Source of the DNA: an uncultured Nesterenkonia sp.
GTDB taxonomy: Bacteria > Actinomycetota > Actinomycetes > Actinomycetales > Micrococcaceae
Length of the DNA: 64,000 nucleotides
NCBI GenBank assembly: GCA_947494195.1
Contig: CANLUC010000001.1
Coordinates: forward strand, 558,001-622,000
Direction of reading: 5' to 3'
A program made the position numbers and the translations under genes. Under the pieces are notes generated by a model, which was not told the origin of the DNA, made no database searches, and was given only the letters and a program-made list of their open reading frames with translations. Of this stretch, positions 8,872-17,480 are shown in pieces (position 1 is the stretch's first letter; every line of letters starts with the position of its first letter).

Positions 8872-10998
8872 GTGGCTCGAGGAGCCCAGCGCCAGAACGG
8901 AACACGCACGCGTGCCCGACGGCGACCCCGCAAGAACGACGACGGCGGCATCATCCACCTGCTCGCCAAGGTCGTCCGCGAGGTCGAGTCCGCGGTGCAG
9001 CGTGGTCTCGACCTGCCCTCGACCAGGACCAAGTTCCAGGTCGTGGCGCTGCTCATGCGCGAGGAGCGCGCCCGGCTGAAAGCGGAGGACACGAAGCAGG
9101 GGGCTCGGAGCGCCGAGGATCTCAAGCGCCTCGACGGCATCGCCACCATCCTGGCGACCACGGCCGCCCGCGACCCCTCCCTGCTCGGGCTGCTCGCCGA
9201 CGACGCGGTCGTCTCCGACCGTGCGCGCTCACTGCGCCGCGAACTGCTGCAGTCTGCCGGCATCGACGTGCCGGAAGAGCCAGCCGCACGCGCTGAACCG
9301 GCCGAGCCCAAGCAGGAACCGCAGCGCCAGGTGGTGCCCGTGTCAGTGGCGTCTCGTCAGCTCGCGAACCCCTTCCTCGAACCCGACTATTCCGTCGTCG
9401 CCAAGCGCACCGCCAAGCCCCGCCGCCTCGTCGGCTGGGAGCTCATCGAGCCGCTGATGAAGTCCTTCACCGACGGTGGCGCGCTCTCCTGCATGGAGCT
9501 GCCGGAGCCTGCCGCGAGCCGGGCGACGCAGGGATTGGACCTCATGCCGCATCAGGCGCGACTGGTCGCCGCCGCCGCGGAAGGACACCGGACGTTCCTG
9601 CTCGCCGACGAGCCGGGCCTGGGCAAGACGGCACAGGCGCTGCTCGCCGCTCAAGCGGCGGATGCTTACCCGCTGCTCGTCGTCGTGCCGAACGTCGTGA
9701 AGATGAACTGGGCGCGGGAGGCCGCGCTGTGGACGCCTCGCCGCCCCGCGACGGTGGTCCACGGCGACGGGGATCGGATCGACGGCTTCGCGGACATCAT
9801 CATCGTCAACTACGAGGTGCTGGATCGGCACGCCGGCTGGCTCCAGGAGCTGGGGCTGCGCGGGATGGTGGTCGACGAGGCGCACTACATCAAGAACCGG
9901 AAGTCCCAGCGCTCCCAGAACGTGCTGCAGCTCTCCGAACGCATCCGCACGCGGATCGCCCATCCGCTGCTCATCGCGCTCACCGGCACCCCGCTGATCA
10001 ACGACATCGAGGACTTCCGGGCCATCTGGCAGTTCCTCGGCTGGGTCGACGAGACCAAGCCGATCGGTGAGCTGATGGAGGCGCTCGAGCAGACCGGTCT
10101 CACACCGGCGGACCGGGGCTTCTCCACCGCTGCCCGCTCGGCCGTCGTCGAGCGCGGCATCGTGCGGCGACGCAAGGTCGACGTCGCCTCCGACCTGCCG
10201 GCCCGTCGAGTGGCCGACGTCCCGGTCGAGATCGACGACGAGGCCAGTCGGTCCATCCGCGCCGCCGAGCAGAGCCTCGCGCGTCGTCTCGTCACGCGCT
10301 ATGAGCGGGCGCTGGCGACACAGGGATCCGAGGAGGGCGTCGATGGCATCGACCACGCACTCGTGCGTCAGGTCGCCTCCCGTGAGCGCGTGAGTCGGAC
10401 GACGAAGAAGTCCAACGAGAACGTGTTCAGCATGACCCGGCGCATCGGCCAGGCGAAGGCCGGCCTCGCGGCGGACTACGCGGTCCAGCTCGCGCGCAGC
10501 GCCGGCAAGGTCGTCTTCTTCGCCAAGCACATCGACGTCATGGACACGGCCGAGGCGACCTTCGCCAAGCAGGGCATCCGGTATGCCTCCATCCGTGGCG
10601 ATCAGAGCGCATCGGCCCGTCAGAAGCACATCGACGCGTTCACCAACGATCCGGACGTCTCCGTCGCCGTGTGCTCGCTTTCCGCTGCCGGCGTCGGCAT
10701 CAACCTGCAGGTCGCCTCCAACATGGTGCTCGCGGAGCTCTCGTGGACCGACGCGGAGCAGACGCAGGCCATCGACCGCATCCACCGCATCGGCCAGTCG
10801 CAGCCGATCACCGCATGGCGGATCATCGCGGCGCAGACCCTCGACACGAAGATCGCCGAGCTCATCGACGCCAAGGCGGGGCTTGCCGCGCGGGCGCTCG
10901 ATGGGAGCGACCAGGAGATCCCCGACTCGGCCGATGTCCAGCTCGAGGCGCTCGTCACGCTTCTCGAAGCGGCGTTGGAAGAGCGCCGCAGCGGGTAG
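8872..10998 (+). CDS. SNF2-family DEAD/DEAH-box helicase (SMARCAL1-like architecture)
   Basis: A 708-aa DNA-dependent ATPase. A basic N-terminus (RTRARRRPRK) and a helical region come first. The SNF2 core starts near residue 225: Walker A ADEPGLGKT (251-253 GKT), DEAH at 335-338 (VVDEAHYIKN), motif III ALTGTPL, and a C-terminal RecA lobe with SLSAAGVGINLQVAS and QAIDRIHRIGQ. The family remodels or anneals DNA at forks or acts in restriction-like systems. The GTG start is preceded by GAGGAGG. It stands alone and ends at a strong hairpin, next to two tRNAs. No nuclease, methylase or other partner is beside it, so the role is undefined. Confidence 0.85.
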   Translation: MARGAQRQNGTRTRARRRPRKNDDGGIIHLLAKVVREVESAVQRGLDLPSTRTKFQVVALLMREERARLKAEDTKQGARSAEDLKRLDGIATILATTAARDPSLLGLLADDAVVSDRARSLRRELLQSAGIDVPEEPAARAEPAEPKQEPQRQVVPVSVASRQLANPFLEPDYSVVAKRTAKPRRLVGWELIEPLMKSFTDGGALSCMELPEPAASRATQGLDLMPHQARLVAAAAEGHRTFLLADEPGLGKTAQALLAAQAADAYPLLVVVPNVVKMNWAREAALWTPRRPATVVHGDGDRIDGFADIIIVNYEVLDRHAGWLQELGLRGMVVDEAHYIKNRKSQRSQNVLQLSERIRTRIAHPLLIALTGTPLINDIEDFRAIWQFLGWVDETKPIGELMEALEQTGLTPADRGFSTAARSAVVERGIVRRRKVDVASDLPARRVADVPVEIDDEASRSIRAAEQSLARRLVTRYERALATQGSEEGVDGIDHALVRQVASRERVSRTTKKSNENVFSMTRRIGQAKAGLAADYAVQLARSAGKVVFFAKHIDVMDTAEATFAKQGIRYASIRGDQSASARQKHIDAFTNDPDVSVAVCSLSAAGVGINLQVASNMVLAELSWTDAEQTQAIDRIHRIGQSQPITAWRIIAAQTLDTKIAELIDAKAGLAARALDGSDQEIPDSADVQLEALVTLLEAALEERRSG

Positions 10999-11037
10999 GA
11001 GCTGGCTGCGCGGCGCACGGAGTGCACGTCGTCAGAG

Positions 11038-11081
11038 ACACTTCGGGCCCCCACGCTGTGAAGCGTGGGGGCCCGAAGTGT
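11038..11081. terminator. Perfect 20-bp palindromic hairpin
   Basis: Two 20-bp arms (11038-11057 and 11062-11081) are exactly complementary around a GTGA loop, with a GGGCCCCC core. It lies between the helicase (plus strand) and tRNA-Met (minus strand), so it probably terminates both. The stem is unusually long and perfect, and no U-tract follows. Confidence 0.8.
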
Positions 11082-11107
11082 GATGCTCGCCTGTGCGGCG
11101 TCTTCTG

Positions 11108-11181
11108 TAGCGGTGCCGGGGCTCGATCCCGGGACCTCACGATTATGAGTCGTGCGCTCTAACCAGCTGAGCTACACCGCC
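11108..11181 (-). tRNA. tRNA-Met (CAT)
   Basis: A 74-nt cloverleaf. The acceptor is GGCGGTG/CACCGCT (one G-U at the end), D-arm GCTCAGCTGGTTAGAGC, anticodon stem-loop CACGACTCATAATCGTG with CAT, and T-arm CCGGGATCGAGCCCCGG. Discriminator is A, and no complete CCA is encoded. The G-U first pair closes the acceptor and there is no unpaired 5' base as in initiators, so it reads as elongator Met; a tRNA-Ile2 with modified CAT is possible. Confidence 0.93.
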
Positions 11182-11236
11182 ATATGCCGATCCAGGATCT
11201 CTGTTAGAGACTCCGGAGCCGGCGAAATGAGAAACA

Positions 11237-11268
11237 CCCGCGCTGCGCATCCTGCTGCGCTGCGCGGG
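11237..11268 (-). terminator. Hairpin terminator downstream of tRNA-Thr
   Basis: Arms CCCGCGCTGCGCA and TGCGCTGCGCGGG pair with one T-T mismatch around a 6-nt loop. Read on the minus strand the stem is followed by TGTTTCTC. It lies between tRNA-Thr and tRNA-Met, so the two tRNAs may be separate transcripts. Confidence 0.65.
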
Positions 11269-11279
11269 CTCCCATTCAG

Positions 11280-11351
11280 AGCCCCAAGCGGGAATCGATC
11301 CCGCGACCTCAGTCTTACCAAGACTGCGCTCTACCACTGAGCTATTGGGGC
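11280..11351 (-). tRNA. tRNA-Thr (GGT)
   Basis: A 72-nt cloverleaf. The acceptor is GCCCCAA/TTGGGGC, D-arm AGCTCAGTGGTAGAGC, anticodon stem-loop CAGTCTTGGTAAGACTG with GGT, and T-arm GCGGGATCGATTCCCGC. The CCA end is not encoded. Confidence 0.95.
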
Positions 11352-11431
11352 AACGGCAATAGACTCTACCACCAGTCCAGTGCCGGTCAAAAACCGTCAG
11401 GAGTGAGCTCACTCTCCCCTGAGGAGGGCCT

Positions 11432-11463
11432 CTGCCGCCGCAGAGTCAGCTCTGCGGCGGCAG
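11432..11463 (-). terminator. Hairpin downstream of the DEAD-box helicase gene
   Basis: A perfect 14-bp stem CTGCCGCCGCAGAG/CTCTGCGGCGGCAG with a TCAG loop, 28 nt after the helicase stop. No U-tract is evident. Confidence 0.7.
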
Positions 11464-11490
11464 CTCCCAGAACCCCCTGAGGGGCCTCGA

Positions 11491-13608
11491 TCACTTCCAG
11501 CGGGGCTTGTTGCGATCCTTGTCGCCGAACCGGCTGCCACCAGCACTGGGCCGTCCGCCGCGGTCGCCGGATCCGCCGTCGCGCTTGCCGGCATAGCCGC
11601 CCTCACGCTTGCCCGCGTATCCGCCGCGGGAGTCACCGGAGCTGGACGGTGCACCGGAGTCACGCTCCAGCTTCAGCAGCTCACCACCGATGCGGGTCTT
11701 GGCCAGGGCCGCCCACTGCTCGGAGGAGAGCTGTTCGGGAAGCTCCACCAGCGAGTGCGTCGGGCGGATGTCGATGCCGCCGATCTGACGGGCACTCAGG
11801 CCAGCCTCGTTGGCGATCGCGCCGACGATGTGTCCCGGGTTCACGCCGTTGCGGCGGCCCACGGCGATCTTGTACATCGCGTTGCCCGGACCGGCAGTGC
11901 GCGGTCCGCGCTCGCGCTGACCCCGCTCGGGGCGGTCGCTGCCGCCGCGATCGTCGCCGACCTCGCGCTTGGACTCACGGACCAGCTCGTCGTCGCGCTT
12001 CTCGTCGAGCAGCAGCGGGCGGCCGTCATGGACCATGGCCACCAGTGCGGCGGCCACGTCCTCGGCGGGAGTGTTGTTCTCCTGGGTGTAGGAGGCCACG
12101 AGTCCGCGGTACTCCTCCAGCTCTTCGGAGGCCAGGGTCTCGGTGATGCGCTCCGAGAAGCGCTCGAGCCGGGAGGAGTTCACGTCAGCGATGGTCGGCA
12201 TGGACATCTGCTCGACCGGCTGGCGGGTGGCCTTCTCGATGGACCGCAGCATGCGCTTCTCGCGAGGAGTCACGAACAGGACCGCTTCACCGGAACGACC
12301 CGCACGGCCGGTGCGCCCGATGCGGTGGACATAGGACTCGGTGTCCAGCGGGATGTCGTAGTTGAAGACGTGGCTGATGCGCTCCACATCGAGACCGCGA
12401 GCTGCCACGTCGGTGGCGACCAGGATGTCGACCCGACCGGACTTGAGGTTCTCCACGGTCTTCTCACGCAGGTTCTGCGGGATGTCACCGTTGATCGCCG
12501 CTGTGCGGAAGCCGCGGGCGGCCAGCTTGTTGGCGACCTCTTCGGTGGCCGAGCGGGTGCGCACGAAGACGATGGCGGCGTCGTGCGGCTCGGTCTCGAG
12601 GATGCGGGTCAGTGCCTCGTGCTTGGCGGAGTGCTTGATCAGCATGAAGCGCTGGCGGATGTTGGTGCCGGTGGATGTCTTGGACTTGACCGAGACCTCC
12701 ACCGGATCGTTGAGGTAGTCCGCGGAGATCCGACGGATCGCCTTGGGCATCGTGGCGGAGAACAGCGCGACCTGCTTGGTCTTCGGAGTGCGGGCCAGGA
12801 TCTGGTCCACCTCCTCGGCGAAGCCCATGCGCAGCATCTCGTCGGCCTCATCGAGCACCAGGTGCTTGATGGTGGAGAGGTTCAGCGATCCGCGGGTCAT
12901 ATGGTCGATCACGCGACCGGGGGTGCCGACCACGACGTGTGCGCCGCGGCGCAGGCCCTCGAGCTGAGGACCGTAGGGGGAGCCGCCGTAGATGGGCAGC
13001 ACGGTGATGCCGGGGACGCCGTGGGCGTAGGTGGAGAACGCCTCGGCGACCTGGATCGCGAGCTCACGGGTGGGAGCGAGCACCAGAGTGGAGGGGTGGT
13101 TCCCCAGCTCTCCGGCGTCGTAGGCGCGAGCCATGTGTGACAGTGCCGGCAGCGCGAAGGCCGCGGTCTTGCCGGTGCCGGTCTGGGCCAGGCCGACGAC
13201 GTCGCGTCCCTGGCTCAGCAGCGGAATGGTCTGCGCCTGGATCGGCGAGGGGGTCTCGTAGCCGAGCTTGGTCACCGATTCCAGCACCCGACCATCCAGG
13301 CCCAGCTCAGCGAACTTCGGGCCGGAGGCCTGGTCGGCGCTGACGGCCGACTTCGCGGGCTTCTCGGCATGGGTCGAGGCAGGAGCCTCGGTGGACGCGG
13401 AAGTCTCGGTCGAGGCAGGAGTCTCGGTGGAGACCGGAGCCTGTGCAGCTGCGGACTGGGTCTCGACTGCTGCGGCGGCGTCGACGGCGGCCTGGGTCTC
13501 GTCCGGCACCTCGGCGGCGGGCTCGACCTCGGGGATGGTCTCGGTCGGGACTTCGGTCGCGTCCTGAGCCTGCGTCGGCTCGGAGGCGTTGGGATCCTGA
13601 ATGGTCAT
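11491..13608 (-). CDS. deaD: DEAD-box ATP-dependent RNA helicase (CsdA/DeaD-like)
   Basis: A 705-aa RNA helicase for ribosome assembly and mRNA unwinding. An acidic, Thr/Ser/Pro-rich repeat-like N-terminus (about residues 1-90) precedes the Q motif (FAELGLDGRVLESVTKLGYE), Walker A AQTGTGKTAAF, VLDEADEMLRMGF, SATMP, ARGLDVERISHVFNYD and HRIGRTGRAGR. Then comes a DbpA/CsdA-type RNA-binding domain (YKIAVGRRNGVNPGHIVGAI) and a Gly/Arg/Lys-rich tail with repeated GGYAGKR units. GAGGAG precedes ATG13608. A leader of about 290 nt suggests post-transcriptional control. Confidence 0.94.
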   Translation of the reverse strand: MTIQDPNASEPTQAQDATEVPTETIPEVEPAAEVPDETQAAVDAAAAVETQSAAAQAPVSTETPASTETSASTEAPASTHAEKPAKSAVSADQASGPKFAELGLDGRVLESVTKLGYETPSPIQAQTIPLLSQGRDVVGLAQTGTGKTAAFALPALSHMARAYDAGELGNHPSTLVLAPTRELAIQVAEAFSTYAHGVPGITVLPIYGGSPYGPQLEGLRRGAHVVVGTPGRVIDHMTRGSLNLSTIKHLVLDEADEMLRMGFAEEVDQILARTPKTKQVALFSATMPKAIRRISADYLNDPVEVSVKSKTSTGTNIRQRFMLIKHSAKHEALTRILETEPHDAAIVFVRTRSATEEVANKLAARGFRTAAINGDIPQNLREKTVENLKSGRVDILVATDVAARGLDVERISHVFNYDIPLDTESYVHRIGRTGRAGRSGEAVLFVTPREKRMLRSIEKATRQPVEQMSMPTIADVNSSRLERFSERITETLASEELEEYRGLVASYTQENNTPAEDVAAALVAMVHDGRPLLLDEKRDDELVRESKREVGDDRGGSDRPERGQRERGPRTAGPGNAMYKIAVGRRNGVNPGHIVGAIANEAGLSARQIGGIDIRPTHSLVELPEQLSSEQWAALAKTRIGGELLKLERDSGAPSSSGDSRGGYAGKREGGYAGKRDGGSGDRGGRPSAGGSRFGDKDRNKPRWK

Positions 13609-14013
13609 GTTGACTCCTCGTCACATGTCATGCGACCGAGAGGACCCCCGCTTGAGATCCAGTCCCAGGGCACCTGCGCGTCAACCACCGCTGCTCGAAG
13701 AGGCTGGGCAGGCCAGAAGGCGCTGCACAGAACCTCTGCATGGGCAGGGCAGGTTGCTCAGATTCTTGGACGGGACTGGATCAGTCACGGGGACTCGGCC
13801 GCTTTGTCGGCTCCGGAGTCGACCCGTGGATACACACAACCCTCAACGAGCTTCCGGCCCCTCTCAAGGAGGAGCACGCTCGGAGTCAGCAAGAGAAAAC
13901 GGGATTATCCGGAGAATGCGCATTCAGTCTAGCCCACGGGGACCACACCTGTCGTCTTTGGAGACGAAGCTCACGTCCTCCCGGTTCGGCCCGGCCGCCG
14001 GCAAGGGCGCTGC
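13609..14013 (-). other. Non-coding leader/intergenic region upstream of deaD
   Basis: About 400 bp with no credible gene. On the minus strand a -10-like GATAAT lies at 13904-13909, which would put the start of transcription near 13897 and give deaD a 290-nt 5' leader. The part from 13910 to 14013 lies beyond the MOSC gene's stop. I see no conserved cold-shock box by eye. Open frames here run on through neighbouring genes and look like GC-rich shadows. Confidence 0.5.
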
Positions 14014-14640
14014 TCAGCCCTCGGGGCGGGACTGTGCCGGGCCGCGGGCGATGGCGAGCTCGCGGATGCTCTCGGCTGCCGTCTCGGCCGTGGCGATGAC
14101 CTCCACAGCATCCCCCGCCTGCACGGTGCCGGCGGTGATGACCCGGAAATAGGTGCCCGGTCGCCCCGCCTCCATGAAGCGCCTGACCCAGCCCGGCTCC
14201 CCCAGCCACCGACCGAAGGTCGCGCAGGGGATGCGCGGGACGGTGGCCTCGAGCACCACGTGCTCACCGATCCGCCACCGCTCACCGGGGTGGGCGCCGT
14301 CGAGATCTATCCCGGACAGGCGCAGGTTCTCCCCGAAGGTGCCGGGCGGGATCTCACGCCGCAGCTGCTGGGACCACCAGTCGGCGTCCTCCGCCGCGTA
14401 GGCGTAGACCGCCTTGTCGGTGCCGCCGTGGTGCTTGCGGTCAGCCTGCACGTCCCCATGCAGACCCAGGGTGCGCACCCTGACCGGGCCCGCGACCGGG
14501 CGCTTGTCGATTCCGGAGACGCCCACGGCGCCGACGTCGTCGGTGAAGAGCTGATCCACCACGCAGACGGCATCCACGGTGCCGGTGAGTCCCAGGCGCT
14601 GCGCGGCTGACGCGAGACAGGTCGGTGAGGACTCAGCCAC
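14014..14640 (-). CDS. MOSC-domain protein
   Basis: A 208-aa protein of the MOSC (molybdenum cofactor sulfurase C-terminal) fold, which carries sulfur to metal centres or detoxifies N-hydroxylated bases (YiiM/YuaD). Seen are GDVQADRKHHGGTDKAVYAY, PPGTFGENLRLSGIDLD, GERWRIGEHVVLEATVPRIP and the conserved Cys in PCATFGRWLGEPGW. I start at GTG14640, which overlaps the metB stop by eight bases; a longer frame reading into metB is possible. It is the third gene of the transsulfuration operon, consistent with sulfur handling, but the substrate is unknown. Confidence 0.82.
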   Translation of the reverse strand: MAESSPTCLASAAQRLGLTGTVDAVCVVDQLFTDDVGAVGVSGIDKRPVAGPVRVRTLGLHGDVQADRKHHGGTDKAVYAYAAEDADWWSQQLRREIPPGTFGENLRLSGIDLDGAHPGERWRIGEHVVLEATVPRIPCATFGRWLGEPGWVRRFMEAGRPGTYFRVITAGTVQAGDAVEVIATAETAAESIRELAIARGPAQSRPEG

Positions 14641-15802
14641 GGCCCGCGAGCCCCTCCAGCGCACGATCCAGATCGGCGATCAGATCATGGACGTCCTCGA
14701 TGCCCACCGAGAGACGCAGCAGGTTCTCCGGGACGGCAAGCTCAGTGCCGCGCACCGAGGCGTGGGTCATCTCATGCGGGTAGTTCATCAGCGACTCGAT
14801 GCCGCCCAGCGACTCCGCCAGCACGAAAAGCCTGGTGCCCTCGGCGACGGTGCGCGCGGCCTGCTCGCCGCCGACAAGCTGCACCGAGACCATGCCGCCG
14901 AAGCCGCGCATCTGCCTGCTGGCCAGCTCATGGCCGGGGTGATCCGGCAGCCCGGGGTAGAGCACCCTTTCGACGGCGGGATGGTCCACCAGGTGCTCGG
15001 CGATGGCCTGCGCATTGCTGCAGTGCCGGTCCATGCGCACTGCAAGGGTCTTGAGCCCACGGGTGGTGAGGTAGGCGTCGAGCGGGCCGGAGATGGCGCC
15101 GACGGCGAACTGCTGGAAGCCGATCTTGGTGGCGAGCTCGTCGTCGGAGGTGACCACGGCGCCGCCGACCACATCGGAGTGACCGCCGATGTACTTGGTG
15201 GTGGAGTGCACGACGATGTCGGCGCCCAGGCTCAACGGCTGCTGCAGGTAGGGGCTGGCGAAGGTGTTGTCCACCAGCAGCAGGGCGTCGTTCTCATGGG
15301 CGATCTTCGCCAGCGCCGCGATATCGGTGATCGACATCAGCGGGTTCGAGGGCGTCTCCACCCACAGCAGGGTCGCGTCCTCGGCGGCCACCTCGGTGGC
15401 CACGCGGTCGAGGTCGGAGAGGTCCAGCGGCGTGTTGGCGATGCCCCAGTCTCCGTGGATCCGGCTGATCAGCCGGTAGGAGCCTCCGTAGGCGTCGTTT
15501 CCCATCACGATGCGCTGCCCGGGGCGCATCACCGCACGGATGATGGCGTCTTCGGCGGCCAGGCCGGAGCCGAAGCTGAAGGCGTGCTCCCCGCCCTCCA
15601 GCGCGGCCAGCTGGGTCTGCAGCGAAGTGCGTGTGGGGTTGCCTGCACGGCCGTAGTCGTAGCCGCGGCGCAGATTGCCGATGCCGTCGGGGGCGTAGGT
15701 GGTGGAGAGGTGCAGGGGCGGGACCACCGCGCCGTAGACCTCGTCGAGCTCCTGCCCGGCGTGGATGGCGTCGGTCGCGAATCCGTGGCTGTTCTCGGTC
15801 AT
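14633..15802 (-). CDS. metB: Cystathionine gamma-synthase/gamma-lyase (MetB/MetC family)
   Basis: A PLP enzyme of 389 aa. The PLP lysine is in VHSTTKYIGGHSDVVGGAVV, the phosphate-binding FSFGSGLAAEDAI and the conserved Tyr/Arg in DYGRAGNPTRTSLQ are present, as is VRMDRHCSNAQAIAEHL. Sequence alone does not separate gamma-synthase from gamma-lyase. The adjacent cystathionine beta-synthase, overlapping by four bases, favours reverse transsulfuration (cystathionine to cysteine), while mycobacterial MetB sits in a similar place, so dual use is possible. The family length is 380-390. Confidence 0.92.
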   Translation of the reverse strand: MTENSHGFATDAIHAGQELDEVYGAVVPPLHLSTTYAPDGIGNLRRGYDYGRAGNPTRTSLQTQLAALEGGEHAFSFGSGLAAEDAIIRAVMRPGQRIVMGNDAYGGSYRLISRIHGDWGIANTPLDLSDLDRVATEVAAEDATLLWVETPSNPLMSITDIAALAKIAHENDALLLVDNTFASPYLQQPLSLGADIVVHSTTKYIGGHSDVVGGAVVTSDDELATKIGFQQFAVGAISGPLDAYLTTRGLKTLAVRMDRHCSNAQAIAEHLVDHPAVERVLYPGLPDHPGHELASRQMRGFGGMVSVQLVGGEQAARTVAEGTRLFVLAESLGGIESLMNYPHEMTHASVRGTELAVPENLLRLSVGIEDVHDLIADLDRALEGLAGRG

Positions 15803-17334
15803 CGGTTCTCCTTCTGCTCCGAGCTGGAGAGGTGGGCCAGCAGGTCATTGCGGGTGAGCACGCCCACGATGTCGCCGTTCTCCGCGGCGAGCAGGGTGGG
15901 ATTGCTCCTGAGCTTCTTCAAGATCTGTGGGATGGTCTCGGTGACGCCGACCAGGGGCAGCTCGGTGCGCAGGTGATCTGCGACCAGCTCATCCGCCGAC
16001 GCGTGGCCCATGATCATCTCTTCGGAGAGGTGAGTGACGTCGACGACGCCGTAGACCTCGCCGATGCGAGCGACGCGGCCGGGCTGATCGATCACCGGGA
16101 CGATGTCGATCCCATAGCGGTTCATCACCGAGACGGCGTCACGCAGTGTGGTCTCGCGGGAGATCGACACCACCTCGGGCATGGCGGAGGAGAAGAGCGA
16201 GCGCTTGCCGCCCAGGACGTCTGCGGCGGTGAACGCCTCGGAGCGCTGCTTGCTGGTCTGCGCCTCGGGGTGTTCGGCACGGGTGCCGATGACCCCGTGG
16301 GCGACCGCGTCCGAGAGCTCCTGGGAGGACTTCACCGTGATCTCCACCCCGCTGGAGTGTGAGACCACCTCGCCGAAGCCGTGGTCGATCATCCACTGGT
16401 CATTGAAGATCTTGCCCAGATAGCCGCGTCCGGAGTCGGGCAGCACGGCGACCACGACGTCCTCAGGACCAAGGTCCTCGGCGATGCGCAGCGCGGCGAC
16501 CACGGCGGTGCCGGAGGATCCGCCGACCAGCAGACCCTCCTCGGTGGCGAGCCGCCGGGCCATGGCGAAGGACTCGGCGTCGGTGATGGAGTGGTGCTCA
16601 TCCGGGACGCTGGCGTCGTAGTTCTTGACCCAGATGTCTTCCCCGACACCCTCGACGAAGTACGGGCGACCTTCGCCGCCGGAGTAGATGGAGCCGTCCG
16701 GGTCGGCGACGACCACGCGGACCGGGCCGGAGTCGCGGTCTGCGGAGACCTCTTTCAGGTATCGACCGGTGCCGGTGACCGTGCCGCCGGTGCCGGCGCC
16801 GACGACCAGGTGGGTGATCCTGCCTTCGGTGTCTTCCCAGATCTCGGGGCCCGTGGTCTCGTAGTGCGAGTTCGGGGCCGCCGGATTGGAGAACTGGTCG
16901 GGCTTGTAGCCGCCGTCGATCTCTTCGGCGAGCTGGTCCGAGATGCCGTAGTAGGAGAGGGCGGATTCCGAGGGGACCCCGGCGGGCCCGACGACGACGT
17001 CGGCGCCATAGGCGCGCAGCACATCGCGCTTCTCCACCGCCACTTTGGGCACGGTGACGAAGACCGCCCGGTACCCCTTCTGCTGGGCGACCAGGGCCAG
17101 CCCGACGCCGGTGTTGCCGGAGGTGGGCTCGACCACGACTCCCCCGGGCTTCAGCGAGCCTGCGGCCTCAGCCTCCTCGATCATCTTCAGCGCGATGCGG
17201 TCCTTGATGGACCCTCCCGGGTTCAGATACTCGAGCTTGACCAGGACGGTGGCGGAGAGACCTTCGGTGACCCGATTCAGGCGCACCAGGGGGGTGCCGC
17301 CGATCAGCTCGACGACAGACTGGGCATATTTCAT
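15799..17334 (-). CDS. cbs: Cystathionine beta-synthase
   Basis: Condenses serine and homocysteine to cystathionine. The catalytic fold-type-II domain has the PLP lysine in LNPGGSIKDRIALKMIEEAE, PTSGNTGVGLALVAQQKG and the phosphate loop VGAGTGGTVTGTGRYLKE. Two C-terminal CBS repeats follow (AMPEVVSISRETTLRDAVSV and LPLVGVTETIPQILKKLRSN). At 511 aa it is about 50 residues longer than the mycobacterial enzyme; the extra part lies between the catalytic and CBS regions. I start at ATG17334, not further upstream, because TAGAGT ends 7 nt before it. First gene of an operon with metB and MOSC. Confidence 0.93.
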   Translation of the reverse strand: MKYAQSVVELIGGTPLVRLNRVTEGLSATVLVKLEYLNPGGSIKDRIALKMIEEAEAAGSLKPGGVVVEPTSGNTGVGLALVAQQKGYRAVFVTVPKVAVEKRDVLRAYGADVVVGPAGVPSESALSYYGISDQLAEEIDGGYKPDQFSNPAAPNSHYETTGPEIWEDTEGRITHLVVGAGTGGTVTGTGRYLKEVSADRDSGPVRVVVADPDGSIYSGGEGRPYFVEGVGEDIWVKNYDASVPDEHHSITDAESFAMARRLATEEGLLVGGSSGTAVVAALRIAEDLGPEDVVVAVLPDSGRGYLGKIFNDQWMIDHGFGEVVSHSSGVEITVKSSQELSDAVAHGVIGTRAEHPEAQTSKQRSEAFTAADVLGGKRSLFSSAMPEVVSISRETTLRDAVSVMNRYGIDIVPVIDQPGRVARIGEVYGVVDVTHLSEEMIMGHASADELVADHLRTELPLVGVTETIPQILKKLRSNPTLLAAENGDIVGVLTRNDLLAHLSSSEQKENR

Positions 17335-17341
17335 GCCGCCA

Positions 17342-17347
17342 ACTCTA
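17342..17347 (-). promoter_or_regulatory. -10 hexamer TAGAGT of the cystathionine operon
   Basis: On the minus strand, 7 nt before ATG17334. It decides between this start and an in-frame extension of about 42 codons. Confidence 0.6.
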
Positions 17348-17480
17348 CCGATGCCCACTGACATCGGGGCAGGATCTGTCTTTCGGCGAAATCTCGCCTG
17401 CTGGATGGGCAGGCGTCCCGGGCGACGGTCGGCGTCGCCGAGGCGTGAGGGATGTCCCACCGATGTGCCAGAGTGAAGGC

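Noticed and set aside
9343-10785. A 480-codon minus-strand frame opposite the SNF2 helicase
   Set aside because: Low-complexity Arg/Gly/Asp/Val translation and no start signals; the plus-strand helicase motifs are intact.
8872-10998. Anti-phage defence system built around the SNF2 helicase
   Set aside because: No nuclease, methylase, protease or other defence partner is adjacent; genes on both sides are housekeeping or tRNAs.
11755-13140. A 461-codon plus-strand frame opposite the DEAD-box helicase
   Set aside because: Antisense shadow with biased composition; the minus-strand helicase explains the region.
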